From Welwitschia mirabilis (lineage: Eukaryota > Gnetophyta > Gnetopsida > Welwitschiales), in the NCBI GenBank assembly GCA_051453625.1, contig JBOZIK010000001.1, positions 72,703,202-72,749,120 on the forward strand: 45,919 nt of DNA, read 5' to 3'. Under the pieces are notes generated by a model. The model had not been told where the DNA came from, ran no database searches, and saw only the letters and a list, made by a program, of their open reading frames with translations. Position 1 is the first letter of the stretch; each line of letters begins with the position of its first letter. Positions 1 to 10,822 of the stretch are shown piece by piece. Position numbers and translations under genes: made by a program.

Positions 1-119
1 ATTGGCCTTCGACGGAATTACGACATTCAGATCACTCCATCTATACTAGCGTGTTGTATTTTGCATCTTATTGATAATTAACAGGATTGAATTTGAACGT
101 TAACTATTGCACAAATACA

Positions 120-1150
120 CACCGCAATAGTGGTATATGTGGAGAACATTTAAGTGGATAGAAGAAATCTATAGAACTTCTTCACTTTGATTTTTATTAG
201 CCTAGTATTTCAAAACTCTTTTGATTTTATGAGAAGATGTGATACTTGTCAATGTTATGATGGGTTCATTCAGTCTAATGCTATGTCTCTTAAACCTATT
301 TTAGAATGTGAACCTTTTCATTTTTGGGTATTAATTTCATAGTCCCTATTAAATCACCTTTCCATAATAAAAATTACATTTTAGTGACTATTGATTATAT
401 TGCCAAAATGGGTTGAAGATATTCTTACTAATACAAATGATTCATGAATTATCTATAATTTTATTAGAACTTATATTTTTCAATGTTTTGGTTTTCTTAG
501 AATTATAATTATTGATTAAGAAACTTATTTTATAAATGATCTTTTTTAAAGACTTTTTTAATCCATTGGAATTGAACATAGAGTTGCTTGTGCTTATCAT
601 CCATAATTTAAGAGTCAATCTAAAAATGAAAATAGAGAAATAAAAAAAATGCTTTAAAAACTTGCCTCTATTAATAAGAAATCTTGGGCATGATGTCCTT
701 TAGGCTTAACATACTACTTGGAGTAATTCTCTTAGTTTTTCACTTTATGAACTTGCGTATGAAAAAGTTTGTATTTTATCTGTTAATATTTGTAATAACT
801 AATATTGTTCTACACATTAACTATGGGTTTCAAAGAAAATATTAAAACTTATTTAGTTCAATTAGATTACTTATATAAAAAATGAACTTGTGCCATACAT
901 TATCAACTCATTTATAAATAGCAAGCCAAGGTCAGACATAATAAAAAGTTAACTCATAAAATGTTTGAACTTGGTGAACTTATTCTTTTTATACAATGCT
1001 CAAGTAGATCTTTTAAACTACAAGTTAATATTTAAATGGTTAGATCCTTATCTTATAAAAAAAAGTTCACTCTAATGGCTCAGTTGAGGTTTTTGACGAC
1101 TGCTAGGGATATTTAAAACATCAATGGATAAAGGTTAAACATATATGAAA
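120..1150 (+). pseudogene. Ty3/gypsy integrase, C-terminal part, multiply disrupted
   Basis: Translating across frames gives the integrase order. The CxxC half of the HHCC zinc finger is at 238-249 (C-D-T-C), followed by a KWVE-type core segment near 405-420. A decayed D-containing motif lies near 510-530, then an A-Y-H-P motif and a downstream N-R-E-I segment at about 590-645. A C-terminal stretch near 1110-1145 corresponds to the 'V-N-G-x-R-L-K' end seen in Athila/Tat integrases. Integrase would insert retroelement cDNA into the genome. Here several in-frame stops and frame changes abolish function. The assignment is from motif order read by eye. The family is convincing and the exact ends are not. 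Confidence 0.7.
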
Positions 1151-1323
1151 AACCTTCTGATGCAACCTTGAACATGATAGAAGAACTTCCCTTAGAGCTT
1201 ATCCTTAATGAGGAATACTTCCTCCCTATCATTATCTAATTTCTTTCTTAGCTTATTCCTTTGGTAAACATTATGATATCACTTGATCATCTTTCATTTG
1301 ACTTGTGTGTCTTCTTTATGGAG

Positions 1324-1749
1324 NNNNNNNNNNNNNNNNNNNNNNNNNNNNNNNNNNNNNNNNNNNNNNNNNNNNNNNNNNNNNNNNNNNNNNNNNNNNN
1401 NNNNNNNNNNNNNNNNNNNNNNNNNNNNNNNNNNNNNNNNNNNNNNNNNNNNNNNNNNNNNNNNNNNNNNNNNNNNNNNNNNNNNNNNNNNNNNNNNNNN
1501 NNNNNNNNNNNNNNNNNNNNNNNNNNNNNNNNNNNNNNNNNNNNNNNNNNNNNNNNNNNNNNNNNNNNNNNNNNNNNNNNNNNNNNNNNNNNNNNNNNNN
1601 NNNNNNNNNNNNNNNNNNNNNNNNNNNNNNNNNNNNNNNNNNNNNNNNNNNNNNNNNNNNNNNNNNNNNNNNNNNNNNNNNNNNNNNNNNNNNNNNNNNN
1701 NNNNNNNNNNNNNNNNNNNNNNNNNNNNNNNNNNNNNNNNNNNNNNNNN
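1324..1749. other. Assembly gap (426 N)
   Basis: A run of unknown bases. A 63-bp sequence immediately left (1261-1323) is repeated immediately right (1750-1812) with one mismatch. This is what two overlapping contig ends that were scaffolded rather than merged would look like. Open frames reading through the Ns are not real. Confidence 0.98.
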
Positions 1750-1812
1750 TTGGTAAACATTATTATATCACTTGATCATCTTTCATTTGACTTGTGTGTC
1801 TTCTTTATGGAG

Positions 1813-4080
1813 TTACTATGAATAGTAATCATTACATAGGAATTTCATAATGAAAAGATTAGATTCACATAGTCTTTATACATTCATATATCTGTGAACT
1901 TCATTTTAAAGAAAGATTCCTTATCTCTTATGTTTTTCTCATTCCTATGAGGTATTTGATTGTTTGGGTATGTTCTTTCTTATTTTTATCTCATTTCTTC
2001 ACCTTCTTCTTTATAAGTATGTGATCATATGAGATTTATTCAAAAAGAAAGGAATAATAAACATGATCTATTGTATATGTGCTAAATACATGGTCACTAT
2101 GATGTCCTACTACACTAAGGTATATTTTTTTGAGAGGGACACTTAGCTATGCTGGTAGCTGTGAAAACTCTACTAGGAATTTAATTGGCCATGCTTCATG
2201 GATCCTTACTTACTTGACTGTGGCTACACTTTCCTCATCATGGAGAATAAAGTAATAAGACTTCTAGCCTATGGGATCAGTGGTATTCCTCATATTATTA
2301 AAGACATTTCTTATTTTCTAAAATCTTAGTATTTGTACATGATCATTTTACTTTTGAGCATTAAAGTATGTTTTAAGATGTAAGCAAGTTAGTCCATTCC
2401 TAGATATCTTTTGATCTTATCATTTCTTGGTTATAGAACTTAATTTTTCATGTTGTCATAATTACTATCTTATCAACTAAACTTGATGAAGTTAATACAT
2501 TTTATCATGCATCTTAAACTAGGTTATTTTATGATTTCTATTGAGGGGGTTTACTAGATTATGATTGAGGGTAGGTACACTATCTTATTCATGTTTCTTA
2601 TGTCCATTTGTATTCTATTTTTTTCTAGTTAATTATTTTATTATTTTAAAGTCATTTCTGTACTCTTTCGTCATCCTAGAACTTGATAATTTAGTAGTTT
2701 TCTTGTTGATTTTTACTAGTATTATTTATTCTTGGAAATTGGTTTTTCTTTCAAGAACTTTGTTTAGATAATATTCTTCTATATTTTTACATGATGTTCT
2801 TTTATGTTTTTAGATGATGTTTCTTAAATTTTTTAAGTTTAATACACTTTTGATTTTCACTTTGAATTCAATCACATTTCTTAAACTTAATCTATCATTC
2901 TTCTTTTTATTTCTTGTATTTTTCATTGCCTTATCTTACTTTGAGCTCTTCTTATCTCATGATCCTTATTTGACATGATTGTTTATCATTTTCCATCTTT
3001 TAGACTTTCTAATAATTTTTATAATACTTTTAAGCTGATATCTGAGCCTAACTTTTGTGGTTGATACTTTATTTTTTATAAACTTTTTAGAAGATCCATT
3101 ATCCACATGAGCATCTAGATGATTAGATAGATGACAATCTAAGATTCTCTAAGAGTTATTTTAGGGCTATCATCTAGATGACTAGAGTAGATGATAGTGT
3201 AATAAAATCATTATCAAAGCCCTTTTCCACAACTTCTCTTCATTCTGATGCCTTTTGTCTCTAGTCTTTTGAGTATCATTTGTCATTCTAGGGGCCACTA
3301 ACATTCTAGACTTTTCACTTATCTAATTTATATGACATTTACGAGATCTAAATGGATTTATCAAAATGAGATATATTTTTCTCTCTCTCATTATTTTGGA
3401 TTTTTCCTCATATTTCTTAGCCTTTTGGAGTGTAATTTAAACATATATTAATTAATTTCTTGAGATCTATGCTTTGGTACTTATAATTTTTTTTTCCTTC
3501 ATGTATTTCTTCCAAAATCTAAATTTGTGCATTTTACATCGTAGAATTAGGGTTTTAACTTCAAAAGTAATTTTCTCTTAAATCATAAGTTAGAGCATAG
3601 TGTTCCTTATAGGTAAAATGATTAGCATGACGAGTTCTACATTTCTACTAGATTAGATTTTTGTTTTAAATACTCTAATTTTTAATATTTTATGGGGCCC
3701 ATCTATTTTATAGTTTTTCATTTTTCTTGCATTTTATGCATTTTTCTTTGTAAAATTAGGTAATACTAAACATATGGATTTTCTTGAGGAGGGTATGATA
3801 TATTTGTATGATTTTTATATAAAAACATAAATTATGAGGTTATCTAAAGGATTTCATGAATTACATTTTGGTGATTTCTACTTTATTACACATGATGTAC
3901 ATTATATTACTAATGATTATGTCATGCATGAGATGTACCCATTGGGAAGAGGCAAAGATTAAGGCATCTAAGTAGGAGATGAACCCCTTAGTACCACCTA
4001 TAATTAAGGATGCAGAGTCAATGCATCCATCACCTTATCAAGCTTGATTCCTTTCTATTAAAACAACCTCTATTCACATA
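1813..4080. other. Spacer between integrase and env-like region; no gene seen
   Basis: AT-rich DNA with no convincing frame. A 68-codon frame at 2565-2771 is a T-rich hydrophobic artefact. Around 3113-3200 there are several copies of a TCATCTAGATGA-like palindromic motif that recurs in the LTRs of this family. The position matches the non-coding spacer of Athila-type elements between pol and the env-like ORF. Confidence 0.5.
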
Positions 4081-4161
4081 GAGAGGCATTTTGGTGACTT
4101 CATGAGTAGAATTGAGCTACAGGTTAGCCAAAGATTGATAAATATTTAGTTTAGATAGATT

Positions 4162-4473
4162 ATGAATTCACATGAATCATATTTTACCTCTAAGATGAGA
4201 GGGTTTCATGACATGATGCATATTAAGTGGAGGTTTGATACTTGTGACTGTTTGGTTAACATGATCATAGATACTATTTGTAGTCACGAGATATCTCTAC
4301 TTACAAGCCACATTACCATAGTTACAAAGTTAGATGAAGTTAGGAGCATTCATATTCATTTAGCTAAAGGTACAAAGAAGCCTTATGCTTATGACATAGC
4401 ATTAGATATATTAGCTAATGTTACTGAATATAGGCAAGAAGTTTTGATTATGCACTTATCACTTGCCTATTAA
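4162..4473 (+). CDS. Fragment of ORF in the Athila env-like position
   Basis: A 103-codon open frame starting MNSHES and ending LSLAY. Its C-terminal half (about residues 55-85) lines up with the frame at 18000-18182 on the - strand: both share a 'S-I-H-I' segment, a basic Gly/Lys stretch and an 'A-L-D-I' segment. The surrounding DNA also aligns beyond the frame ends. In both elements it lies between integrase and 3' LTR, where Athila elements carry an env-like or plant-transposon-protein ORF. Coding-like conservation between two decayed copies suggests a real ancestral ORF. The frame is surely partial, because the upstream sequence from about 4080 is disrupted. No membrane segment is evident. 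Function is not assigned. Confidence 0.45.
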   Translation: MNSHESYFTSKMRGFHDMMHIKWRFDTCDCLVNMIIDTICSHEISLLTSHITIVTKLDEVRSIHIHLAKGTKKPYAYDIALDILANVTEYRQEVLIMHLSLAY

Positions 4474-5677
4474 ATTTTACATAGAGGATTATTCAATAAC
4501 ATTAGTCCTTATTTCCATGGTAGTTATTTAATAGTGGTGCATTTACAAATGCTAGTAGCTTTTAGAAAAAGAAAGTAGATGAGCCTTCCCATATTTATTT
4601 AAAGACAACTCAGGACAATGATTGAGGCTTTTCACATTTAGGCTTTAGAATATCCATGCCTCCTCTCAACTATTTTTAAATGCTTTAATAAATCTAAGAT
4701 TAAGGATAAGTAATAGTTCATGCACCTTCAAACATCAACTTAATATTTATAGACATGAGTATTCAGGTTCTAGGAGAGTTAGAGAGACCTTAGGTATAAA
4801 GACTTGCACAGGTGGCATTACTCTCAAGCATATACATGTTGTCCTAGTATATATAGTTTAGGACCTCTGAGAGATCATAGATTAAGGCTTTACTAAGCTA
4901 TAGTAGAGGATATCTATTGTTGATAGAAGAGTACAACACACCAAGGAGTAGCTAATAGAGATGAGTGATCAGGTATTACACATTAAACATGGAATTATAG
5001 TAGACATCTCAGAGGCAGTCCAAGCATAAGGAGATGAGACTACACATTCCATTATGATAGTCATTGACCATTATTTCCCTATAGATCATAAGCACTTTCC
5101 ATCCTTTCCACCTATACCTAACCCTACTACACATCAAGAGTTCATTATCACATGATGAAAGGAGTGATTTTATTATATCTCATTATATATCTCCTCTTCA
5201 TGAATTATACTAAAACTTATTTTTCTATAGATATATCATTTCTTTAAGTATCATTGTTGTGTTTACTTTTATTTTTAGGGTATGATGTAAATTATTTATA
5301 TATTATTAACACACTTCATGATGATGATTTCTTAAGGTGCACATGATTATTTTATGATATGCTACACATTTGAGTGGAGGTCTATTAATTTTAAAAGTGT
5401 TTTAATGTTTATATTTCTGAAAATGTTTTACATGATATATTTTATAAAATCATTTTTTTCATCATGTCATCCCCTTCATCATCTAGATGATGACCAAGAT
5501 GACGGTATAGTTACTTACTCCACCTAGGTAAAAACATTTAGTTAATAGTTTTTGGCATTCATTCCTTCATTTTGAGATTTCTAAGATTATTTTATAGGTT
5601 TCTAGTTGATTTATTTTTAGTTAATTTGGCTTGCAATCAAGGTTATTCATCTAGTATTTTTCAATGATTGACAAGGC
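4474..5677. other. Decayed tail of env-like region up to the polypurine tract
   Basis: No intact frame. Many stops interrupt a compositionally coding-like stretch (about 4560-5150). From about 5440 the sequence becomes LTR-proximal, with a TCATCTAGATGA palindromic motif near 5478. I see no gene. Confidence 0.4.
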
Positions 5678-5690
5678 TAAGTGAGGAGCT
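5678..5690 (+). promoter_or_regulatory. Polypurine tract of the + strand Athila-like element
   Basis: AAGTGAGGAGCTA directly precedes the LTR start at 5692. The - strand sister element has AAGTGGAGGGCTA in the same place (about 16719-16731), and homology continues into the LTR. Such a tract primes plus-strand DNA synthesis. Confidence 0.55.
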
Positions 5691-5691
5691 A

Positions 5692-6790
5692 CATTGTGTT
5701 GCTAAATTATATGTATTTGATGGAGTATTTTAAGTATTTTTATAGGACATTAGATAGGTTTATGCTACATTTTAACAATGATGAAGAGCTAAGGTAAATA
5801 TCACAAAAACATGCAATATTCATTACATTTGATAGCATTTTAAGCAAATTGCAATACTTCCTATTTGAAGAAAAAATCTTGTAATTCAAAAAGTTGATCT
5901 GATATAAGAAATAACTTTAGTAAGCTTAACATTAATCTTATATTCTAGATGATAATGTAAATGACAAAAGTAACTATGCTAACTAGGATACTTATAGGAC
6001 TAACCTAGTGGCTAATGTAGATCTTGTATTATGTGGCATAATCCCCAATATCATCTAGGTGATATATAAAATGAGACTAAAAATAATTGTTCAGCAAACT
6101 ACATTAAACTTCTATCATGTATCATGCACCTTCTTGCATGGTTATTAAGATTTTTATAGCATTGATTAGGATTCCTTATTTAGTTTTTTGTTGTAATAAA
6201 TCCTCCTTATTCTTTATTCTTTAATCTATTTTATCTTTCACTAAAAATTCTCATGACAAGAAATTGAATAGTAGGATATCTATTCATTAATTACAAAGAG
6301 ACATATTCCTTAGTATTAGGCTATGCATCTTTATTAAGATGTTATTGCTTTGTAATAAGATGTTGATATCTTTTATTATGTGCATCTCCCTTACGGTTTA
6401 TGTTTCTTATGAGTTTGTGACAGCTTCATTTATGATATAGATCATGAAGGTAACCTTTATTAAGATTGAAACTATTAGTTTAGTTGCATTGCATTTCGTT
6501 TTATAGCTTAATATTGCAAATTGTATTTGATGTTCTTGATAGCTTAGGTTGGTTTTGGTCTACGAACAACTTTTCTTAATTGATCTATGTCATACAAAAT
6601 CAATTTTTATGACAAATTGATTTAGTCTTTGGATAAACATTTTATTTAGAGTAGCTTTGCATTTCATTTGCATAAGTATATTACTTGCATTATTTTTCTG
6701 CATTGTTATTCATTTCATTTCTATTTTAAAAAAATAAAAAATATTTAATTTAAAATCAATTATCTCTCTTTTCATCAAGTGCCTTTAATG
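5692..6790 (+). repeat. Athila-like 3' LTR (decayed)
   Basis: The first ~120 bp align with the LTR starts on the - strand at 16718 and 28474, and scattered similarity continues. Expected termini are TGTTGT...ACAACA; here the first bases read CATTGT, as expected from TG decay. A T/C-rich U5-like part with 'gcatttcattt' motifs at 6650-6730 resembles the sister LTR. The right boundary was not resolved. Confidence 0.5.
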
Positions 6791-6799
6791 GATTATGAT

Positions 6800-7060
6800 A
6801 TTAAGTTTAACTATTTTCTATATAGTATGTTGTATTTTGTAAGATATTCATGATTTTTGAATTTTGCATAAGAATGTAACGAATATAAAAATACCCATTG
6901 TAATAGTAGTGTATTCACATCTTTATTTAGTGGAACATTTCAGAAGATAAAATAATTTTATATTTGTTGCAATCATAAAATTGCTTCTTCACTTATCCCA
7001 ACTTTTTCTTCATATGTTTTGAGGTGTATCATTTTAATTATTTCCTCTCCTTCTTGCTAT
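6800..7060 (+). pseudogene. Possible Ty3/gypsy integrase N-terminal scrap
   Basis: About 200 bp here resemble window positions 34-200, which lead into the integrase remnant there. Shared landmarks are 'tgttgtattttg' and 'gaacattt'. A 'ttcacttatcccaacttttt' segment could be a decayed version of the F-Y-W-P-T-L-F integrase motif. No continuation into the integrase core was seen after 7060. The evidence is by-eye similarity only. Alternatively both are pieces of some other repeat. Confidence 0.3.
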
Positions 7061-7612
7061 TTTGTACTATAGTTATATACTTAGTTGTACAAAAAGGCTT
7101 AAAGATTGACATCTATATTTAATAATCTCATATAGAGGTTTTAAATGTTAATTGTGCTACATAGAGTATTTTACCCTAATGTGAAGTATTGATCTTGGAA
7201 TGTCTTAGGGTTCTATTTTACATGTCATTCTCCTAAATGGGAGAGAAGGTTATTAAGCCTATTGGTAAGAAGTTCATTCTAAGAATGAATGTGATCTAAT
7301 TGTGTATTTATCTCATCCATCTTTTGATTTACTCCTTGTTCCATAATGTACTACTTAATTCTATGTCCTTCTAAACTTACATGCCTCTTTCTTTTTAGTC
7401 TTTCTCTAATATTAGTTTCCTTTTTTCTTGTGGGCACTATGTCCTTTCTATAGTGTTGGCAGAAGAGTCAGGTACTATTAATTAAATGATGGTTAATAAA
7501 TTAGTTAGTAATTATCATAACAACTATTTATGTTATGGGTTCCATTAATGATAAATATCAAGAAGGTGCATTGTTAGGTACCCTAAGTATAATGTTGAAG
7601 GATACAAAAGTT
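7061..7612. other. Intergenic, nothing recognised
   Basis: AT-rich sequence between the integrase scrap and the tandem repeat. No frame, motif or repeat that I can support. Confidence 0.5.
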
Positions 7613-8640
7613 CTAAAATTGAATTGCAACATTAAGCATCCAAGTGTAATGGTAGGTATCCAAGTATAATGTTAGACATCCACGTACAACATTAGACCTT
7701 TCTCATAGAGTAGGATCGAGTGTAATAATAATAGTTAAAGTTAAATGGAAGGTTCTAGAGCATCATGGGAATAAGTGCAACATCAAACATCCAAGTGTGA
7801 CATTAGACACTATGACATTGGATCCTAGAGTGAAACATCAGGCCCTCTTCATGGAGGAGAATGAAGTGAGACAATAACTATCAGAGTTGAATAAAAGATG
7901 CCAAAGAATCATGGAATCAAGTGTAACATTAAGTACCTAAGTGTGATGTCATATACCCAAGTAAAATATAAGATCCTAGAGTTTAACATTAGATACTCTT
8001 TGAAGAGTAGGATGAAGTGAGGAGGAAGGCATCAGAGTTAAATGTAAGGTGTCATAAAGTTACGATATCAAGTGTGACATCAGATACTTAAGTATAAGAT
8101 TGGATATCTAAGTGTAATGTTGGACATGCAAGTTTAATGTTGAAGCTTGGAGTATGATGTTAGATCTTATGCATAGAGTAGGGTAGATTGATGTAATAAT
8201 AATCAAAGTTGAATAAAAGATGTTAAATTTTCACATGGCTAAGTGCAACATCAGGCATCTAAGTATAATGTTAGACACTCAAGTATGACATTAGAGCCTA
8301 AAATGTGATGTTAGACCTTCTTCGTGAAGCACACTAAAGTGAGGTAACAAGCATCAAAGTGAAATGAAAGGTGTTAAAGCATCATGAGAGCAAGTATAAT
8401 GTTGGATAATTAAGTGGAACATTAGACACATAAGTGCAACATTGAAGCCTAAAGTATAATTTCAGATCTTCATGGTAACCTAGAATAAGGTGATAAGCAT
8501 AAGAGTAAAGAAAAAGATATTATAGCATCATGAGGCCAAGTGTAATGTCTAGCACCTAAGTGTGACATCGGTCATCTAATTGGGAAATCATCCTCATGAA
8601 GTGTAACATAATTATGGATCCTAGTGGTAGTATCTAACTA
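7613..8640 (+). repeat. Higher-order degenerate tandem repeat, ~150-bp unit
   Basis: A marker of the form 'catcatggnnncaag' recurs at 7761, 7907, 8058, 8229, 8380 and 8526, spaced 146, 151, 171, 151 and 146 bp. A weaker first copy lies near 7613. Within each unit a ~18-bp motif of the form 'aagtgtaacattagacat' repeats several times. A block like 'tcatggagtaggatgaagtgag' then occurs at nearly the same phase. So there is a short repeat nested in a ~150-bp unit, about seven units long. No other copy was seen in the window. It could be a minisatellite inside a retroelement or a decayed coding repeat (about 50 codons per unit). Confidence 0.8.
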
Positions 8641-9835
8641 TAGTTTAATTGTGTTTTTCTTCCTTTATGGGTCTTCTATATCCTGATCGATATGATGGAG
8701 TCCTTTTACTGCATGACTTGGCACTATATGGAGAAACAAAATTCCATGAGTAATTTCTTTTAGATACTAAAGAATTAAATGGAGAATATGAACTTCTCCA
8801 AAATAAAGTCAAAAGTAGATTATTCTAGGATTACTACCTTAAAGGAAAGTGAGATTGCTTTATTGGTATACTTGGTAAAGAGTAAGAGGATGATTAGGCT
8901 TAGTGGACCACCTAGATATTGTCATTAATGACATTAGCATCCTCTATCATGACATGGAACTTTCCAAGGAGCATCTCTTGTGGAATCCGATGACTTATAG
9001 TAAGCTTCACATAAAGCTTTACAAAAAGTCTTATCTAACCATGGAGATAAATTCTACTGATGTTTCTTCTTTAATGGAAATTAGTACCACATATACTCCT
9101 CATGAAACTAGTGGGAAGGAAATGGTTCCAAGTGGAGTGAAACTGCTTGCTATAGATGCAGATATTTATGAACCTATTTCATTTTTCTATGAATAATTTC
9201 CTTCCTCTTTAATAGGGATTTTTATTTATCCAAGTAATCATATCATATGCATTATTTACTAACACCTTTGTTTCTTTGTATTGCATCTATTAAACGTAAT
9301 GGTTGCTACTTTGCTTCTTTTTAATATTATGCTCTTGTTATTATAATTATAATACTTAGTTTTCCTCCTTATTTTTTATTATACATAGTGGTTTACTACT
9401 TCACATTAATCTAATACTAATTATAATGCTCCATTTTACTATTTTAAGATCATTTCATATATATAAGAGACATATAAATTTTATGTTAGAATCAATAAGA
9501 ATAAAAAAAAATAATTTAGTCAAAAAATTAAAATTTATCATTAATATAGGTGAATTACATTTATTATCCTTATCCAATAGCCCTAAACTAGTGGTCAAAG
9601 GTAAAGGAATGAATTATGATCTGAGCCCCCCTTTTGTGACCCTTAGGGATTAGCAAAGATTGTCATTGATTACATCTACCTAGACTAACCCCATTCCACA
9701 AAATGTCATAGGCTTAAAGAGCATAATAAAAGGACATAGTTCACATATTTTGATTATACCAATTCATAACAATTAATTAATCATTCTCATTTAGCATATT
9801 AACACAATTATTTACAATTTTTCATTTTGAAACAT
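8641..9835. other. Unassigned region with one short open frame
   Basis: It contains a 97-codon frame at 8903-9196 (starts MDHLDIV, ends FFYE) and a Lys/Asn-rich 75-codon frame at 9426-9653. Neither carries a domain that I recognise. The first has less skewed composition and could be a remnant of a retroelement protein, since it sits between two retroelement pieces. I would not call either a gene. Confidence 0.35.
8903..9196 (+). CDS. Hypothetical ORF remnant, unrecognised
   Basis: Ninety-seven codons, starting MDHLDIV, with mixed charged and polar composition and no signal peptide, membrane segment or recognisable motif. The same frame is partly open upstream (about 8820-8900) but broken by a stop just before the ATG, which suggests a fragment of a longer former protein. 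It follows the tandem repeat and precedes an LTR-like repeat, so a gag or accessory retroelement protein is possible. Chance openness at this length in AT-rich DNA is uncommon but not excluded. Confidence 0.2.
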   Translation: MDHLDIVINDISILYHDMELSKEHLLWNPMTYSKLHIKLYKKSYLTMEINSTDVSSLMEISTTYTPHETSGKEMVPSGVKLLAIDADIYEPISFFYE

Positions 9836-10705
9836 TACACTCCCTCATTTTGTAACCATCCTTAACTAATTCCCTTTACATAATCAACCATATAATACTA
9901 TCTAAACAAATATTTATAAGCCTTTCATTATCTATAAAAGGATATTAAGCCCCCATTATAATAGATCTCTTAGTTAAATAATGTGGAAAAAATCCTTAGA
10001 GTGCTAGGACATCATGGTGTTCTAATTATCTTTCTTGGGGGTAGGTTATTCTAAGTCTAGTTAAGCAGTCCTTGATATTTATCTCTCTTCTTTTAATGTG
10101 ATATATATTTTTTAGATTTTAATACAAGAGTTTATTTTCATCCTTTTATTTTTAATACACAATTCAATTGGTTATAAATATTTAGATAAAGATAATTCTT
10201 AAGTAGATTTCTTTCTTTTATTGTGAATGGTCATTTATTTAGTATTAACAATATTTAGGTGAAACTACTTTATTGTTACATTCTTTTATACCAAGTGAGT
10301 TATTTGAGGTTACTACTATGATACTTATAATTACTAATATTTAATGGATATTGTACACATTTATTCAAACTTTATATGCTTTCGAAGGACCATGAAGAAT
10401 CATTGGAACTCAATAACTTACTAACACTCATCTAGTGGATAAGATTATATCTTCATGCCAAGCCTTAATGACTTGATTATTTTATTTATGTTTAAGGATA
10501 TAGGAGTCATTAAAGTAAAGGTGAATTAAAAGATTAATCAGTTAGACTTTAAAGCATTTGTTTTCTTATGATGCCAATCAGAAATTAACTTAATCTTAAA
10601 CTTTACTTTTATGTTTTGTTTTGATTTCCATTGCAAGTTGAAGTTTTTATAGAAGAATGATACTATCCTTATCTAGTTAAATTTGATTTAATACTATACA
10701 TGAAT
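9836..10705 (+). repeat. Left copy of ~850-bp direct repeat, probable 5' LTR
   Basis: It aligns in the same orientation with 15105-15985 along its whole length, at roughly 65-75% identity by eye. Shared landmarks are a TATA-box-like 'tatctataaaagg' (9930-9945 here, ~15201 there), 'gtgctagga', 'tattctaag' and the tail 'tatacatgaata'. A decayed primer site follows at once (10706-10730). LTR identity is inferred from the repeat pair, the TATA element and the primer site. The left edge is uncertain. Confidence 0.6.
9930..9945 (+). promoter_or_regulatory. TATA-box-like element of LTR
   Basis: The sequence 'tatctataaaagg' is conserved with the right LTR copy near 15201 even though the rest has diverged. 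This fits the U3/R promoter of a plant LTR element. Confidence 0.4.
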
Positions 10706-10811
10706 AAGATTTTGGTATCATTACGAGGGCTAGATAAGGATAGTATCATTCTTCTATAAATACTTCAACTTGTAATGGAAATCAAAACAAAACATAAAAG
10801 CAAAGTTTAAG
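10595..10811. repeat. 81-bp inverted repeat (arms 10595-10675 / 10731-10811)
   Basis: The two arms are reverse complements with only 3 mismatches in 81 bp, separated by 55 bp. The left arm is the end of the LTR-like repeat. The right arm lies just past the primer site. If transcribed, it would form a long near-perfect hairpin. The arms are far more alike than the two LTR copies, so the inversion is younger than the element. Confidence 0.9.
10706..10730 (+). promoter_or_regulatory. Decayed tRNA-Asp-type primer binding site (first copy)
   Basis: TTTTGGTATCATTACGAGGG aligns with the Athila/Tat consensus TTGGCGCCGTTGCCGGGG mostly through C-to-T and G-to-A changes. It directly follows the LTR-like repeat. 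A second copy of AAGATTTTGGTATC occurs at 10809-10822, after the inverted arm. Confidence 0.5.
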
Positions 10812-10822
10812 ATTTTGGTATC

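Larger units (their letters stand above)
1..6790 (+). mobile_element. Athila/Tat-like Ty3/gypsy element, 3' part, decayed
   Basis: The + strand holds, in order, integrase remnants (about 120-1150), a spacer, an open frame in the env-like position (4162-4473), a purine-rich tract (5678-5690) and an LTR-like stretch from 5692. The same order, on the opposite strand, occurs in the element at 15989-28474, so the two copies support each other. The purine tract and first ~40 bp of the LTR line up between the two: AAGTGAGGAGCTA here, AAGTGGAGGGCTA there. The 5' part lies outside the window. Stops occur in every coding part, so it is a fossil. Lineage is inferred from the gag and primer-site features of the sister copy. 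The right end (about 6790) is approximate. Confidence 0.7.

Noticed and set aside
1261-1821. Long frames spanning 1261-1821 on both strands
   Set aside because: They are made of unknown bases in an assembly gap.
2565-2771. 68-codon hydrophobic frame
   Set aside because: T-rich DNA gives Phe/Leu/Ser runs; it has no homologue in the sister element's spacer.
7613-8640. CRISPR-like array
   Set aside because: Repeats are degenerate with no unique spacers of constant length, and the context is a plant genome.
10595-10811. Foldback DNA transposon or MITE
   Set aside because: One arm is clearly part of the LTR-like repeat that also occurs at 15.8 kb, and no target duplication flanks the hairpin.
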